Assembly (NCBI RefSeq): GCF_019459305.1
Contig: NZ_JAIBES010000093.1
Coordinates: 1 to 62,705 of the forward strand
DNA: 62,705 bases
From: Sphingopyxis sp.
Lineage (GTDB): Bacteria; Pseudomonadota; Alphaproteobacteria; Sphingomonadales; Sphingomonadaceae
Direction: 5' to 3'
Shown: in pieces, positions 1 through 8,855 of the stretch
Layout: each line of letters opens with the position of its first letter
Position numbering within the stretch: the stretch's first letter is position 1
Notes under the pieces: generated by a model
Databases searched by the model: none
Told to the model about the DNA's origin: nothing
What the model saw: the letters and a program-made list of their open reading frames with translations, nothing else
Made by a program: the position numbers and the translations under genes

Positions 1-1
1 G

Positions 2-178
2 GGTACGATCGAGCCGGGCAAGCTCGCTGACATCATCGTCGTCGACGGCAATCCCGACGAGGATTTTGGGGCACTGCGAAAGGTGAAGACCGCCTTCGTC
101 AATGGCCGACTGATGCTGCAGGAAGGCAGGATCTACCAGCCCATGCACGAAGAAGTACCGATGCCCGCCGCGAAATGA
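2..178 (+). CDS. Amidohydrolase-family protein, C-terminal fragment cut by the window edge
   Basis: The first 58 residues readable at the window edge begin GTIEPGKLADIIVVDGNP and continue to a TGA at 176-178. The segment 'G-x-I-x-P-G-K-x-A-D-I-I-V-x-D-G-N-P' is the classic C-terminal beta-sandwich element of imidazolonepropionase/prolidase-type amidohydrolases, where the strand after the TIM barrel closes the composite domain. The metal-binding barrel lies outside the window, so neither substrate nor cellular location can be judged. The gene ends 31 bp before the convergent TetR gene. Confidence 0.85.
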   Translation, partial: GTIEPGKLADIIVVDGNPDEDFGALRKVKTAFVNGRLMLQEGRIYQPMHEEVPMPAAK

Positions 179-209
179 TCGACCAACGCAAATCAGCGCG
201 AGCGCGGGA

Positions 210-791
210 TCAGTTGGGATGATGGTGGCCGAGCGCAGCCATCGCGGCGTCGATGATCGGGACGCGCCACTCGCGTTCGAGATGCATGGTCACGGCGAGA
301 CGTGCCGAAAAGGTGGCACCAGACAAGGCCGTGAATGTGCGTGCCATCCGTTGCAGGTCGGGTGCCGCAAGATCGATTCCCATGGCACCGACAATGTCAA
401 ACCCCAGTTGGGTGAAGCGCGGATCGCCTGTACCCCCGGCGTGGGCCAAGCGCTCGCCGTCACGTGCCAGCTCTTGGGCGAAGGCCGACATGCCGGGCCA
501 GCGGAACGCAAAGTCGATCACGTCCTCGACCAGCTTGCGATCGCGTTCAAACCCGGGCGAGAGGCCCTCGAGCCTGCCGATCCGCTCCCGCGTCTGGGCT
601 TCGTAACGGTCGAGAACCGCGTCGTGAAGTGCCTTCTTGCTAGCATAATGATGCAGCAGTCCCGCCTTCGAATAGCCGAGCGCGTCGGCGATCTGCTGGA
701 TCGATGTGCGGGAAAACCCATGGCGCGCAAAGATGCCGGCCGCAACATCGAGAATCTCGGCATCGATCTCGGCTTTCGACTGTCTCGGCAT
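210..791 (-). CDS. TetR/AcrR family transcriptional repressor
   Basis: This 193-residue protein has the usual TetR length. The N-terminal helix-turn-helix lies at about residues 25-50 (TSIQQIADALGYSKAGLLHH), followed by the conserved 'YASKKALHDAV' helix 4. The C-terminal ligand-binding half is not diagnostic. The gene is divergent from an ABC exporter operon, and a 39-bp perfect inverted repeat lies between them (875-913). The natural reading is that it represses the exporter operon, and probably itself, until a ligand is bound. The ligand is unknown. The function of the family is established knowledge; the target assignment is inference from arrangement. Confidence 0.9.
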   Translation of the reverse strand: MPRQSKAEIDAEILDVAAGIFARHGFSRTSIQQIADALGYSKAGLLHHYASKKALHDAVLDRYEAQTRERIGRLEGLSPGFERDRKLVEDVIDFAFRWPGMSAFAQELARDGERLAHAGGTGDPRFTQLGFDIVGAMGIDLAAPDLQRMARTFTALSGATFSARLAVTMHLEREWRVPIIDAAMAALGHHHPN

Positions 792-874
792 GGGCGCCCT
801 TTAGCATGGTCTCGCTGGGACCGGTTATCCTCATACGGTCGCCGGACGGCTTCCGCGTCAAATTATTCCTTGTG

Positions 875-913
875 ACAGACCATTATGGTTGGTAACCAAC
901 CATAATGGTCTGT
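875..913. promoter_or_regulatory. Probable TetR operator: 39-bp perfect palindrome
   Basis: Two 19-base arms, each ACAGACCATTATGGTTGGT read on its own strand, flank a single central base at 894, with no mismatch. It lies between the divergent TetR and ABC genes, where a dimeric or paired-dimer TetR protein would block both promoters. The first in-frame ATG of the ABC ATPase (889) falls inside this palindrome, which argues that translation starts downstream at TTG 979. Confidence 0.85.
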
Positions 914-978
914 TCGTTGAGTACGCTCAACGGGACCGGCGGGTCAAGCCGCCTTCTGCGCATTTTAGGAGAGAGACA

Positions 979-1875
979 TTGCTGCAATTGAACGGGGTCG
1001 AGCATGTGTATCCCAACGGCACGCGCGCACTTAACGGAGTGACGATTTCGATCGGCAAGGGGATGTTCGGGTTGCTCGGACCCAATGGCGCCGGAAAATC
1101 TTCGCTCATGCGAACGATCGCAACCCTGCAGACACCGACCGCCGGCGAGATACGGTTCGGCGATATCGATGTGCTGCGCGATCCCACGCGGCTGCGCGCC
1201 ACCCTCGGCTATCTCCCGCAGGATTTCGGTGTTTATCCGCGTGTGTCGGCCTATGATCTGCTCGATCATATGGCATCGCTGAAGGGGGTCACATCCTCTG
1301 CCGATCGCAAGAACACCGTCGAAACCCTCCTCAATCAGACCAATTTGTGGAATGTCCGCAGCAAAGCCGTCGCTGGATTTTCGGGGGGCATGCGCCAGCG
1401 CTTCGGCATTGCGCAGGCGCTGATCGGCAACCCCGCGTTGATCATCGTCGACGAACCGACAGCCGGCCTCGACCCCGAGGAACGCAATCGTTTCTACAAT
1501 CTGCTCGTCGAAATCGGTGAGAATGTCGTTGTCATTCTTTCGACCCATATCGTCGATGACGTCGCCGACCTGTGCCCGCGCATGGCGGTGCTTGCCGCCG
1601 GTCGCATCCAGCTCGAGGGCGCTCCGCTCGATCTGATCAAGCGAAGCCGCGGTACGATTTGGGCCAAGACAATTGAACGCGAGCGGCTAGCGGAGGTTCA
1701 GGCGTCTCACGAACTGATCTCGACGCGTCTGCTGTCGGGCAGCACCGTCATCCATATCCTGTCGGAGTCCGATCCGGGCGATGGCTTCGTGCCGGTCGAG
1801 GGCGGGCTCGAGGATGTATACCTGTCCACGCTGGTACGCTCGCGCCGGACCGCCGCCGCTCGACAAGCCGCTTGA
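979..1875 (+). CDS. ABC transporter ATP-binding protein (ABC-2 exporter type)
   Basis: The nucleotide-binding subunit of an ABC exporter energises the permease encoded next. Walker A is LLGPNGAGKSSLM, the ABC signature is FSGGMRQR, and Walker B is ALIIVDEPTAGLD, followed by an H-loop STHIVDD. From the start chosen here the protein has 298 residues. I chose TTG 979 because AGGAGAG at 968-974 is well placed before it, while the upstream ATG at 889 lies inside the operator palindrome and its codons (VTNHNG...) have no ABC similarity. The gap to the permease gene is 12 bp, so the two are cotranscribed. Regulation is probably by the divergent TetR protein. Confidence 0.92.
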   Translation: MLQLNGVEHVYPNGTRALNGVTISIGKGMFGLLGPNGAGKSSLMRTIATLQTPTAGEIRFGDIDVLRDPTRLRATLGYLPQDFGVYPRVSAYDLLDHMASLKGVTSSADRKNTVETLLNQTNLWNVRSKAVAGFSGGMRQRFGIAQALIGNPALIIVDEPTAGLDPEERNRFYNLLVEIGENVVVILSTHIVDDVADLCPRMAVLAAGRIQLEGAPLDLIKRSRGTIWAKTIERERLAEVQASHELISTRLLSGSTVIHILSESDPGDGFVPVEGGLEDVYLSTLVRSRRTAAARQAA

Positions 1876-1887
1876 GGGGGGCCGGAG

Positions 1888-4800
1888 ATGTTCCTAACGA
1901 TCGCGCGCTTCGAACTGCGCTACCAGTTCCGCAATCCGGTCTTCTGGGCCGCGGCCATAATGTTCTTCCTGCTGACCTTTGCGGGAACGACCGTGGAATC
2001 GATCCGTCTTGGCAGCGGTGGCAGCATTCACAACAATGCACCGACCGCGGTTGCGCAAGTACAACTGATGATGTCGCTGTTCTTTATGTTCGTAACGACT
2101 GCGTTCGTCGGCAATGTGGTTGTTCGCGACGACGAGACTGGTTTCGGCAGCATTATCCGATCGACTAAGGTGGGCAAGATACCTTACATGTTCGGCCGGT
2201 TCAGCGGCGCCTTTCTCGGCGCCGCGGTAGCCTTTTTGGCCGTTCCGCTCGCAATCTGGATTGGCACCTTCATGCCATGGGTGAGCCACGAGTATCTCGG
2301 CCCGAACCAGCTGCAAGACTATGCCTTTGGTTACTTCATTCTCGCGCTGCCCAATATCTTCGTGACCTCTGCAATTTTCTTCGCCGTGGCGAGTTGGACG
2401 CGGTCAGTTACCTACAGCTATCTGGCGGTGATCATCTTCATGTTCGCATATTTCGCGCTCAATGCCATGCTGCGCAAATTGCCGGATGTGGCGCTCGCGT
2501 CTTATTTCGAACCGTTCGGTTCGGTCGCTTTTAGCCTCAGCACCCGATATCTGAGCCCGGTCCAGGCTAATACGCAAGCGCTCGAACTGACGGGCCTTCT
2601 GGCGACCCATCGCCTTCTGTGGGTGGCAATCTCGCTCGCGATTGTTGCCTTTACGGTTTGGCGCTTTCGCTTTGCCGATCGTGGATCGTCGAAAGGCAGC
2701 ACCAAGCGCGATATTGCGCGCGAGCAAAAGCTCGCCGCGGTCAAGCCGGCCTTAGTCGCTCGCTTGCCCGACAGCACGCCGCAACGAGGGACCTGGCACC
2801 AGCTCGCCATCCGGACGCTGCTCGAAATGAAACTCGTGTTCAAAAGCCCGGCCTTCTGGGTGCTCGCGGTAGTCGGGTCGATCAACCTGTACCTGACGCT
2901 CAATCTCGCCGGGCTCTACTACGGCGTTCCTATATGGCCCCGCACCTTCGCGATCGCCGACACAGTGATCGCCGCATCGACGCTGATAACACTTTTGATA
3001 GCGATCTATTTCTCGGGCGAAGTGGTTTGGCGCGAACGCGAGAGGCGCTTCAGCGAAATTATTGATGCCACGCCGCTGCCGAACTGGATCTTCCTCGTCT
3101 CCAAACTCGCCGGGGTTGCAGGCGTGCTGCTCGTACTCAGCGTGGCTGTGACGCTGGTCGAATCAATTCTTTATCAGCTGATGGGCGGCGTTACCGATAT
3201 CGAGATTGGTCGATGGATGGCGTGGTTCGCCGCACCCACTGCATTCTACGTGATTCAGATTTCTGCACTTTCGATCGTTGTCCAAGCAGTCAGTCCGAAC
3301 AAGTTCGTCGGCTGGGGTCTCATGCTCATCTATCTCGTGTCCTCGATCGTCTTTGCGGGAATGGGCTGGGAGCATCCGCTCCTGAACTATGCCGCCGTGG
3401 CGCAGCCGCTCTCGGACATGAACGGTTCGAACTATGGCGAGGCGGTTGCCTGGTGGTTGCGCTTCTTCTGGCTCGCCGTGGCCCTCGTCCTCGTCGTGGT
3501 CGGCCATTTGATGTGGCGGCGAGGCACCGCGGTCACACTGAAGGGCCAATGGCGGACGTTGCCATCGCGGCTCAAGGGTGCGCCTTTGATGGTTCTGGCG
3601 ACGGCCCTGGTCGTTGCGGTCGGCGTGGGCAGTTTCCTGTTCTACAATATGAATGTGCTCAACGAATATCCCGATCGCGAGAAGTTCGAACGCCAGCTCG
3701 CCGAGTATGAACGAGGCTATTCGCGCTACGTCGACCTTCCGCAGCCCACGCTGGCCGACATCAAGCTCAAGGTCGATCTGCACCCGGCCAAAGGCGCCAT
3801 TTATGTCAGCGGCACCTACCGCTTTGTCAATGAAACGGCAGTACCGATCGAGACTCTGCACCTGCGAACGACGCCCGGTCTGAACCTCCCGTTTAAGGTT
3901 GTGTCGCTGCCCGGGGCAACGCTGGTGCGCGACGACAAGATCAACCACCACCAGATCTATCGGTTCGAAAGAGCGTTGCAGCCGGGAGCAAGCCGAACGG
4001 TGTCATTTCTGACTGAGGTCAAGAAGCGCGGCTTGGCGGCTTTGCCGAACTCGCAGAACTACGAGATCGACGCGCAGCCCGCGAACAACGGAACCTATGT
4101 GATCAACCACCAGATCTTGCCGATGTTGGGCATGACCCGGATGGGTTTTCTCGATGACAAGGCCACGCGTGCAAAATACGGTCTCTCGCCGACACCGGCG
4201 ACGCCGAAGCTGGAGGACCGGTCAGCCCAGGCACGTAATTATGCGGGACTGGACCGGGTCAACACCGACATTACTGTCACGACCGATGCCGACCAGATGC
4301 TGGTCGCCACCGGCGCGCGCGTCTCGGATCGCGTGGCCCAAGGGCGCCGAACCGCGCGGTTCGTGTCGCCGATCCCGTCGATCAATTTTATCATGATCCA
4401 GTCCGCCCGCTACGCGGTGAAGTCGGCCAATTCGGATGGCGTGAAGTTGGAGGTTTATTATCATCCTGAACATCCGAAGAATATCGATCGGATGCTGCGC
4501 GCTATGGATGACTCGCTCGACTATTTTCGCGAGAATTTCGGACCCTATCAATACCCATATGCGCGCATCGTCGAACGGCCGAGCTATGGGGGCGGAGCTA
4601 ATTCGGCGGCCGGCACCATTGGCTTCTCGGAGAAAATTGGATTCAATATGGACCTGAGCGATCCCCGACGGCTCGATTTTCTCTCCTATCTCGCCTCACA
4701 TGAACTGGCCCATCAATATTGGTTTCACCAGCTAATGCCTGCAGACATGCAGGGTGCGGAGCTTCTCACCGAAGGGTTGGCGCAATATTCGGCGTTGATG

Positions 4801-5499
4801 GTGATGAAACGCCGCTACGGGCCAAATCAGCTGCGGCAATTTCTGAAATATGAAGTCGATCAGTATCTTCAGGGTCGCCGGATGGAGAAAAATGCGGAAA
4901 ACCCGCTCGGTCGGACGCGCAACCAGGGCTATATCCACTATAACAAGGCCTCGATCGTCATGTTCCTGATTCAAGAGCGCTTGGGTGAAGAGCGAGTGAA
5001 CGCTGTATTGCGCGACCTGCTCGCCAAATATCGTTACAAGGGCGCACCCTATGCGCGGTCGAGCGATTTGGTGGCAGGCTTGCTGGCGGTTGCTCGCACC
5101 CCGCAGGAGCGCGAATTGATCCGGGATCAGTTCGAGCGGATCACCCTTTACGACTTGCGCGCGAAACAGGCGACGGTCAGTCGTCTGGCCGACGGGCGGT
5201 ATGAAACGACAATCACCGTCCATGCGGGACAGGTTTATGCCGATGGCGAAGGCAATGAGCGCAAGACTCCGTTCGACCAGCAAGTTGATGTCGGCGTTTT
5301 CACCGCGGATCCGGCCGACCTCGGTTTTGATCGCCAAAACATCCTTTCGATGCAGCGCGTACCCATCCATTCGGGCGAGCAAAAGGTCCGCATCGTAACG
5401 CAGGAGAAGCCGATATATGCAGGGGTCGATCCCTCTCTGACGTTCATCGACCGCAACGCGAACGATAACGTCATTGCAGTGGCTGCGGCTGGGCGATGA
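1888..5499 (+). CDS. ABC-2 type permease fused to an M1-family metallopeptidase domain
   Basis: This is a 1203-residue membrane protein. Roughly residues 1-580 contain two blocks of hydrophobic helices (about 12 in total), typical of ABC-2 permeases. About residue 620 onward is soluble and ends in an M1 aminopeptidase-like domain with the zinc motif HELAH (His near residue 938) and the downstream Glu in LLTEGLAQY. Nineteen residues separate the HEXXH from that Glu, one more than in classical aminopeptidase N. The GGGAN segment at about residue 905 occupies the GxMEN exopeptidase position without its Glu, so exopeptidase activity is doubtful. The start has GGAG just upstream. It is cotranscribed with the preceding ATPase. 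The family exists as 'ABC transporter permease/M1 aminopeptidase', but its substrate is not known to me. Confidence 0.9.
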   Translation: MFLTIARFELRYQFRNPVFWAAAIMFFLLTFAGTTVESIRLGSGGSIHNNAPTAVAQVQLMMSLFFMFVTTAFVGNVVVRDDETGFGSIIRSTKVGKIPYMFGRFSGAFLGAAVAFLAVPLAIWIGTFMPWVSHEYLGPNQLQDYAFGYFILALPNIFVTSAIFFAVASWTRSVTYSYLAVIIFMFAYFALNAMLRKLPDVALASYFEPFGSVAFSLSTRYLSPVQANTQALELTGLLATHRLLWVAISLAIVAFTVWRFRFADRGSSKGSTKRDIAREQKLAAVKPALVARLPDSTPQRGTWHQLAIRTLLEMKLVFKSPAFWVLAVVGSINLYLTLNLAGLYYGVPIWPRTFAIADTVIAASTLITLLIAIYFSGEVVWRERERRFSEIIDATPLPNWIFLVSKLAGVAGVLLVLSVAVTLVESILYQLMGGVTDIEIGRWMAWFAAPTAFYVIQISALSIVVQAVSPNKFVGWGLMLIYLVSSIVFAGMGWEHPLLNYAAVAQPLSDMNGSNYGEAVAWWLRFFWLAVALVLVVVGHLMWRRGTAVTLKGQWRTLPSRLKGAPLMVLATALVVAVGVGSFLFYNMNVLNEYPDREKFERQLAEYERGYSRYVDLPQPTLADIKLKVDLHPAKGAIYVSGTYRFVNETAVPIETLHLRTTPGLNLPFKVVSLPGATLVRDDKINHHQIYRFERALQPGASRTVSFLTEVKKRGLAALPNSQNYEIDAQPANNGTYVINHQILPMLGMTRMGFLDDKATRAKYGLSPTPATPKLEDRSAQARNYAGLDRVNTDITVTTDADQMLVATGARVSDRVAQGRRTARFVSPIPSINFIMIQSARYAVKSANSDGVKLEVYYHPEHPKNIDRMLRAMDDSLDYFRENFGPYQYPYARIVERPSYGGGANSAAGTIGFSEKIGFNMDLSDPRRLDFLSYLASHELAHQYWFHQLMPADMQGAELLTEGLAQYSALMVMKRRYGPNQLRQFLKYEVDQYLQGRRMEKNAENPLGRTRNQGYIHYNKASIVMFLIQERLGEERVNAVLRDLLAKYRYKGAPYARSSDLVAGLLAVARTPQERELIRDQFERITLYDLRAKQATVSRLADGRYETTITVHAGQVYADGEGNERKTPFDQQVDVGVFTADPADLGFDRQNILSMQRVPIHSGEQKVRIVTQEKPIYAGVDPSLTFIDRNANDNVIAVAAAGR

Positions 5500-5973
5500 C
5501 GGGCGCGGCGCGCTTGTGAGGAACCTGTCCTGAGAAAGCGAGCGGAGGGAAAGTGCCGACGCCCCGGGGCAACAAGGGGCCAAGCTGATGACTGGGGCGA
5601 TGCTGACGCATGCCGACAGAGCTTGGTCCCACGAGTCCGACTAGTCCGACAGCTATGGTGCCGGAGAAACGGGTGGGCCGCACATCCGGTCTCTCGGTTT
5701 TCCAGCCGTCCGTCACCGTGCCAAGTATCGGCTTTTCACTGGCATGGCATCGACGCAGTAAGAGCGATCCCGCGCTGCGACATGTGGCCGATCGGCTCGC
5801 GGCCCACCTCGGTCGAGCGCCTGGCTCGACCGCTAGCCCCGCTCTCTCTCAAGTCGTCGCAAAGTCTACAGCACGCCATGTTCGCGCAATCTGCGCCTTT
5901 CAGTTCACGCCGAAGCGCACCTCACGACTGTCGCGTCGCGACGGCGAGGATGATGCGTCAATTGAAAGGATTA
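5500..5973. other. Intergenic stretch with no convincing gene
   Basis: About 470 bases separate the permease/peptidase from the small lipoprotein. Open frames here overlap each other on both strands without ribosome sites or family similarity. A short direct duplication (AGTCCGACT AGTCCGAC) sits near 5635-5651. No terminator with a T-run is obvious. The lipoprotein promoter should lie in the right half. Confidence 0.4.
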
Positions 5974-5976
5974 ATG

Positions 5977-6282
5977 ATGCCCCCTTACCTGCAAAAGAAT
6001 ATCTTCCGGCCCGTCAGGAGCCTCGGCCTTGTCGTCTTGCTGGGTGCTTCTGTCGCTGCCTGCTCTATGGATAGCGGTGACGTTAGGAGTGCTGCGAGAG
6101 CGAACCTTGCCAGCGAGACCGCTCTGAATGCCCAGATCATATCCGATCGTGCGCGAGCCCAGCGCTGCGATCGCGACCCAAGCCGGCGTGAATGTCCCCG
6201 CGTGGACCGTGAACGGGCAGAACGCGATCGCGCGTGGCGCTGCGAACGTGATCCGACTCACCGCGAATGTCGCCGTCGATAA
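5977..6282 (+). CDS. Small Cys/Arg-rich lipoprotein of unknown function
   Basis: From the ATG at 5977, preceded by AAAGGA at 5965-5970, the frame gives 101 residues. A lipoprotein signal peptide (hydrophobic LGLVVLLGASVAAC, lipobox VAAC) is followed by an arginine-rich tail. The tail carries two related units, RCDRDPSRREC and RCERDPTHREC, each with a Cys pair nine residues apart. This suggests two disulfide-closed loops in the periplasm. The size, lipobox and 'RCxxDPxxxxC' pattern recall TrbK/EexN-type entry-exclusion lipoproteins of conjugative systems, but no transfer genes are nearby and I do not assign that role. An upstream open extension of the frame lacks any signal. Confidence 0.6.
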   Translation: MPPYLQKNIFRPVRSLGLVVLLGASVAACSMDSGDVRSAARANLASETALNAQIISDRARAQRCDRDPSRRECPRVDRERAERDRAWRCERDPTHRECRRR

Positions 6283-6828
6283 TCTGAACATCCGCAGCTC
6301 GGTGTCCAGGAAGGTCCGAGAACTAGGGTAAGTGCCGCGCAAAAGTGAGCGGCCGGGGGGGAGCGGAAAAATCCGCTGCCCCTTTACTTGCCAAGCCAGC
6401 AGGCCAGTCTGACCGCATTCCAACCTGGCGGGTGCACCCGCCCCGAAGCCCGCACTCAACGGCCAGACATCTCTAGATCATTGGACCGTCATGCGTATGA
6501 CAAAGCCGCGTGCAATGGCCGTTGATAATTGGCAAAGTCCTGACAGACCGGGCTGAGCCGGGATAGGCGTGGGCATTGTCGTCTTTCTGGTGCTTCTCGT
6601 CTCTGTCGCTCTGACGATGGCTTTCCTCGCAAAAAATGCCCCCGTGGGGCAAGGCGTGATCGGATCCTCGCCGGTGGCGTAGCCGTCGGGTGCCCTGTTT
6701 CGCAAGACAGGGGCCGTTTGGCCTTGGGTGCTTCTTCATGCCGTTTAAAATGGGCTGCATTCGGCTGAGTGAGCACTGTCCTGATACCATCGCCCGCCGC
6801 TAATCTTACCGGCGTGGCAAGGTTGAGC
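6283..6828. other. Intergenic stretch with a possible tiny membrane ORF
   Basis: No standard gene is visible in 546 bases. On the plus strand a 21-codon ORF starts at ATG 6491 and stops at TGA 6554-6556. In the same frame GTG 6569 opens 37 codons, ending at 6682, whose first half is a strong transmembrane helix (GIVVFLVLLVSVALTMAFLA). A hairpin (CCCTGT 6693-6698 with ACAGGG 6707-6712) follows. This could be a coupled pair, or one small membrane protein broken by the TGA. No good ribosome site supports either. Confidence 0.25.
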
Positions 6829-8184
6829 TCATCCCTTGTCGTACGCTGTTGACGGGGTTTGTCTCACATGGCCCCCGCCAAGTTTCACCCTCACAAGTGC
6901 GCCTCCTCCGGGCGCATCAAGAATTTCCACCCGGCCGCCATGCCGGGTAACAACTTCCTGCACGAGATTAAGGCCAAGTCCGCTCCCGGTAACGGAGGGG
7001 CGTAGCCGGTAGAACGGCTCGAAGACACGTTCGCGCTCTTCCGGCGGAATCCCGGCCCCGTCATCCTCAATCTCGAAGCTGCAGCCTGTCACGCGCACGA
7101 TAATGCGCTGTCCGCCATGCTTGGCTGCATTCTGGATGAGGTTCATGATTACCCGTTCGATAGCCGAGGGATCGCCAAAGCAAGGCTCGTTTGCCAGAAC
7201 TTCGACTGCGATCGTCTGACCGTCGGCAATGATGAGCGGTGCCAGCTCGCCAACCGCCTTTCGGGTGAGCTCTGCAAGATCGAAGCGCTCCTGGTGCTGG
7301 TGGTTTTCCAAGCGCTGAAGGTCCAGCAATTGCTCAGCTAGAGTCGCCAGGCGTTGAACGTCGCTCGCCAGCGCGCGGGTCGTTTGGCTTTCGGCGCTTT
7401 CCACCTTGCCGCGCAGCACGGCGATTGGCGTCCGCAACTCATGCGCGGCAAAGCCGAAAAAACGCTTTTGCCGCTCATACCCTTCGTCGAGTCTTCGTAA
7501 GGCTGCGTTGATCGCGCTAACCAGCGGTGCGATCTCACGAGGAGCATAGTTCTCGCTAAGATAGTGCCCGCGCGTGTTTGCATCAATCGCCTCTGCCTCG
7601 CGCGCGATATTGTGGATTCCCGCGAGCGACCGCCGCACGATCCACGGCGTCACCAGAAGCGAGGTCAGCGCCAGCAGCACGAAGATCGGCAAGACAATGA
7701 CATTCGAAGCGAGAATCACCGTGAGGTTCAGATCTGAAAGCTCGCCATGGCCCAGGATCGTGAGTTCCCCGATGTCGGTAATCTGCCGTCGGACCACGGC
7801 GGCCAGTTTGTATGGTGGGTGCCGGTCGCGCAACTGCGCGAAAGACAGATCGCTCAGTCGTCCAACGAATGATGCGTAATGCCGGGGCACCGATCCGAAA
7901 CTGACACTGCGACCCGTATCATCCTCAGCCACAAACCATAATCGCGGGGATTTCGAGCGCAGTTCGGCAAGCTCAGGTGTCATCGCTACCGAAAGCTGCC
8001 CGGTCTCATCGCGGTCAATCGCGGCGGCGATGACCGGGATCATCTGTTCATCGGTGTATCGGCCACCACTGTCGACGCGGATCGCAAGCGCAATGATAAT
8101 GGTGAAAGAGATTATGAGGATCGCAAAGTTGACGGCCAGGGGATAAATGATCAGTGGCCGCCTGAGGGAGGAGGGCTTTTTCAT
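6829..8184 (-). CDS. Two-component sensor histidine kinase
   Basis: This 451-residue inner-membrane kinase has one transmembrane helix near residues 13-35, a periplasmic sensor of about 120 residues, a second helix near 160-185 and a HAMP-like linker. The HisKA H-box is AAHELRTPIAVLRGK. The catalytic domain has the N-box NLIQNAAKHGG, the G1 box DDGAGIPPEE, the F-box VFEPFYRL and the G2 box GSGLGLNLV. It overlaps the response-regulator gene by 4 bp (ATGA), so the two form a standard cognate pair. The architecture resembles QseC/TctE-like kinases. The signal is unknown, because the periplasmic part carries no recognisable binding motif. Confidence 0.93.
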   Translation of the reverse strand: MKKPSSLRRPLIIYPLAVNFAILIISFTIIIALAIRVDSGGRYTDEQMIPVIAAAIDRDETGQLSVAMTPELAELRSKSPRLWFVAEDDTGRSVSFGSVPRHYASFVGRLSDLSFAQLRDRHPPYKLAAVVRRQITDIGELTILGHGELSDLNLTVILASNVIVLPIFVLLALTSLLVTPWIVRRSLAGIHNIAREAEAIDANTRGHYLSENYAPREIAPLVSAINAALRRLDEGYERQKRFFGFAAHELRTPIAVLRGKVESAESQTTRALASDVQRLATLAEQLLDLQRLENHQHQERFDLAELTRKAVGELAPLIIADGQTIAVEVLANEPCFGDPSAIERVIMNLIQNAAKHGGQRIIVRVTGCSFEIEDDGAGIPPEERERVFEPFYRLRPSVTGSGLGLNLVQEVVTRHGGRVEILDAPGGGALVRVKLGGGHVRQTPSTAYDKG

Positions 8185-8855
8185 GCTGCCTCGCGGAGCA
8201 GATAGCCGACACCTCTGATCGCGCGGATTTCGATCCCCGCGCCCGACTTCGTCAATTTCTTCCGCAGTCGCGAGATATGCGAGTCCAGCGTATTGGATTG
8301 CACTTCGTCATCAAAGCCGAACACGGCCTGCTCGAGTGTTTCGCGCAGCACAGTCCTGCCGCGGCGTTTCATCAGTGCGGCAAGGACACGCAGTTCGCGG
8401 CGTGGAAGAACGAGCCGGCCTCCTTCTACCTCGACCTCGTCGCTCGCAAGATCGAAGACAACGGACCCTGCCCGGATCTCGGCGCCTTCCAGTTCTGCCG
8501 GACGCCGACGAACAGCGCGGATGCGCGCAAGCATCTCGTCCATCGCGAAGGGCTTGACCAGATAGTCGTCCGCTCCCTCGTCAAGCCCGGCCACGCGGTC
8601 AGCAACTTCGCCACATGCGCTTAGAACGATGATGCGGACCCCGGGGTTGCGGGCTCGCAATTCCGGTACCAGTGACAATCCTTCACCATCCGGGAGTTTT
8701 CTGTCCAGCAGGACCAGATCAAAGCGGGTCATCAGACCGGCCTCTCTCGCGGTTGCGAGCCGATCGACGTGATCGACGACAAACCTTTCTTTTCTGAGGA
8801 CCGCACATACAGATCCGGCGAGCCCCGGCTCATCTTCGATTAGCAAAATTCTCAC
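8181..8855 (-). CDS. OmpR-family response regulator
   Basis: The protein has 224 residues from GTG at 8855, chosen because AGGAAA lies six bases upstream and translation begins directly at the receiver strand VRILLIEDEP. A longer open frame upstream (to 8909) adds only residues unlike a receiver domain. The phospho-acceptor Asp is in LVLLDRKLPDGEG, followed by the conserved Thr/Ser and Lys (DDYLVKPF). The C-terminal winged helix (about 125-222) contains RRELRVLAAL and SRLRKKL. It is upstream in a two-gene operon with the kinase. Its regulon cannot be read from this window. Confidence 0.93.
   Translation of the reverse strand: MRILLIEDEPGLAGSVCAVLRKERFVVDHVDRLATAREAGLMTRFDLVLLDRKLPDGEGLSLVPELRARNPGVRIIVLSACGEVADRVAGLDEGADDYLVKPFAMDEMLARIRAVRRRPAELEGAEIRAGSVVFDLASDEVEVEGGRLVLPRRELRVLAALMKRRGRTVLRETLEQAVFGFDDEVQSNTLDSHISRLRKKLTKSGAGIEIRAIRGVGYLLREAA

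Noticed and set aside
889..978. The 30 residues upstream of the ABC ATPase start
   Set aside because: They fall in the TetR palindrome and its downstream leader and lack ABC similarity; TTG 979 has the ribosome site.
3163..3951. A 262-codon minus-strand frame opposite the ABC permease
   Set aside because: Rich in charged residues typical of antisense GC-rich frames; the plus strand is clearly coding.
7528..7537. A TGCGATCTCA match to the GntR core in the kinase gene
   Set aside because: It is inside coding sequence, far from the cluster, and is the number of hits expected by chance.
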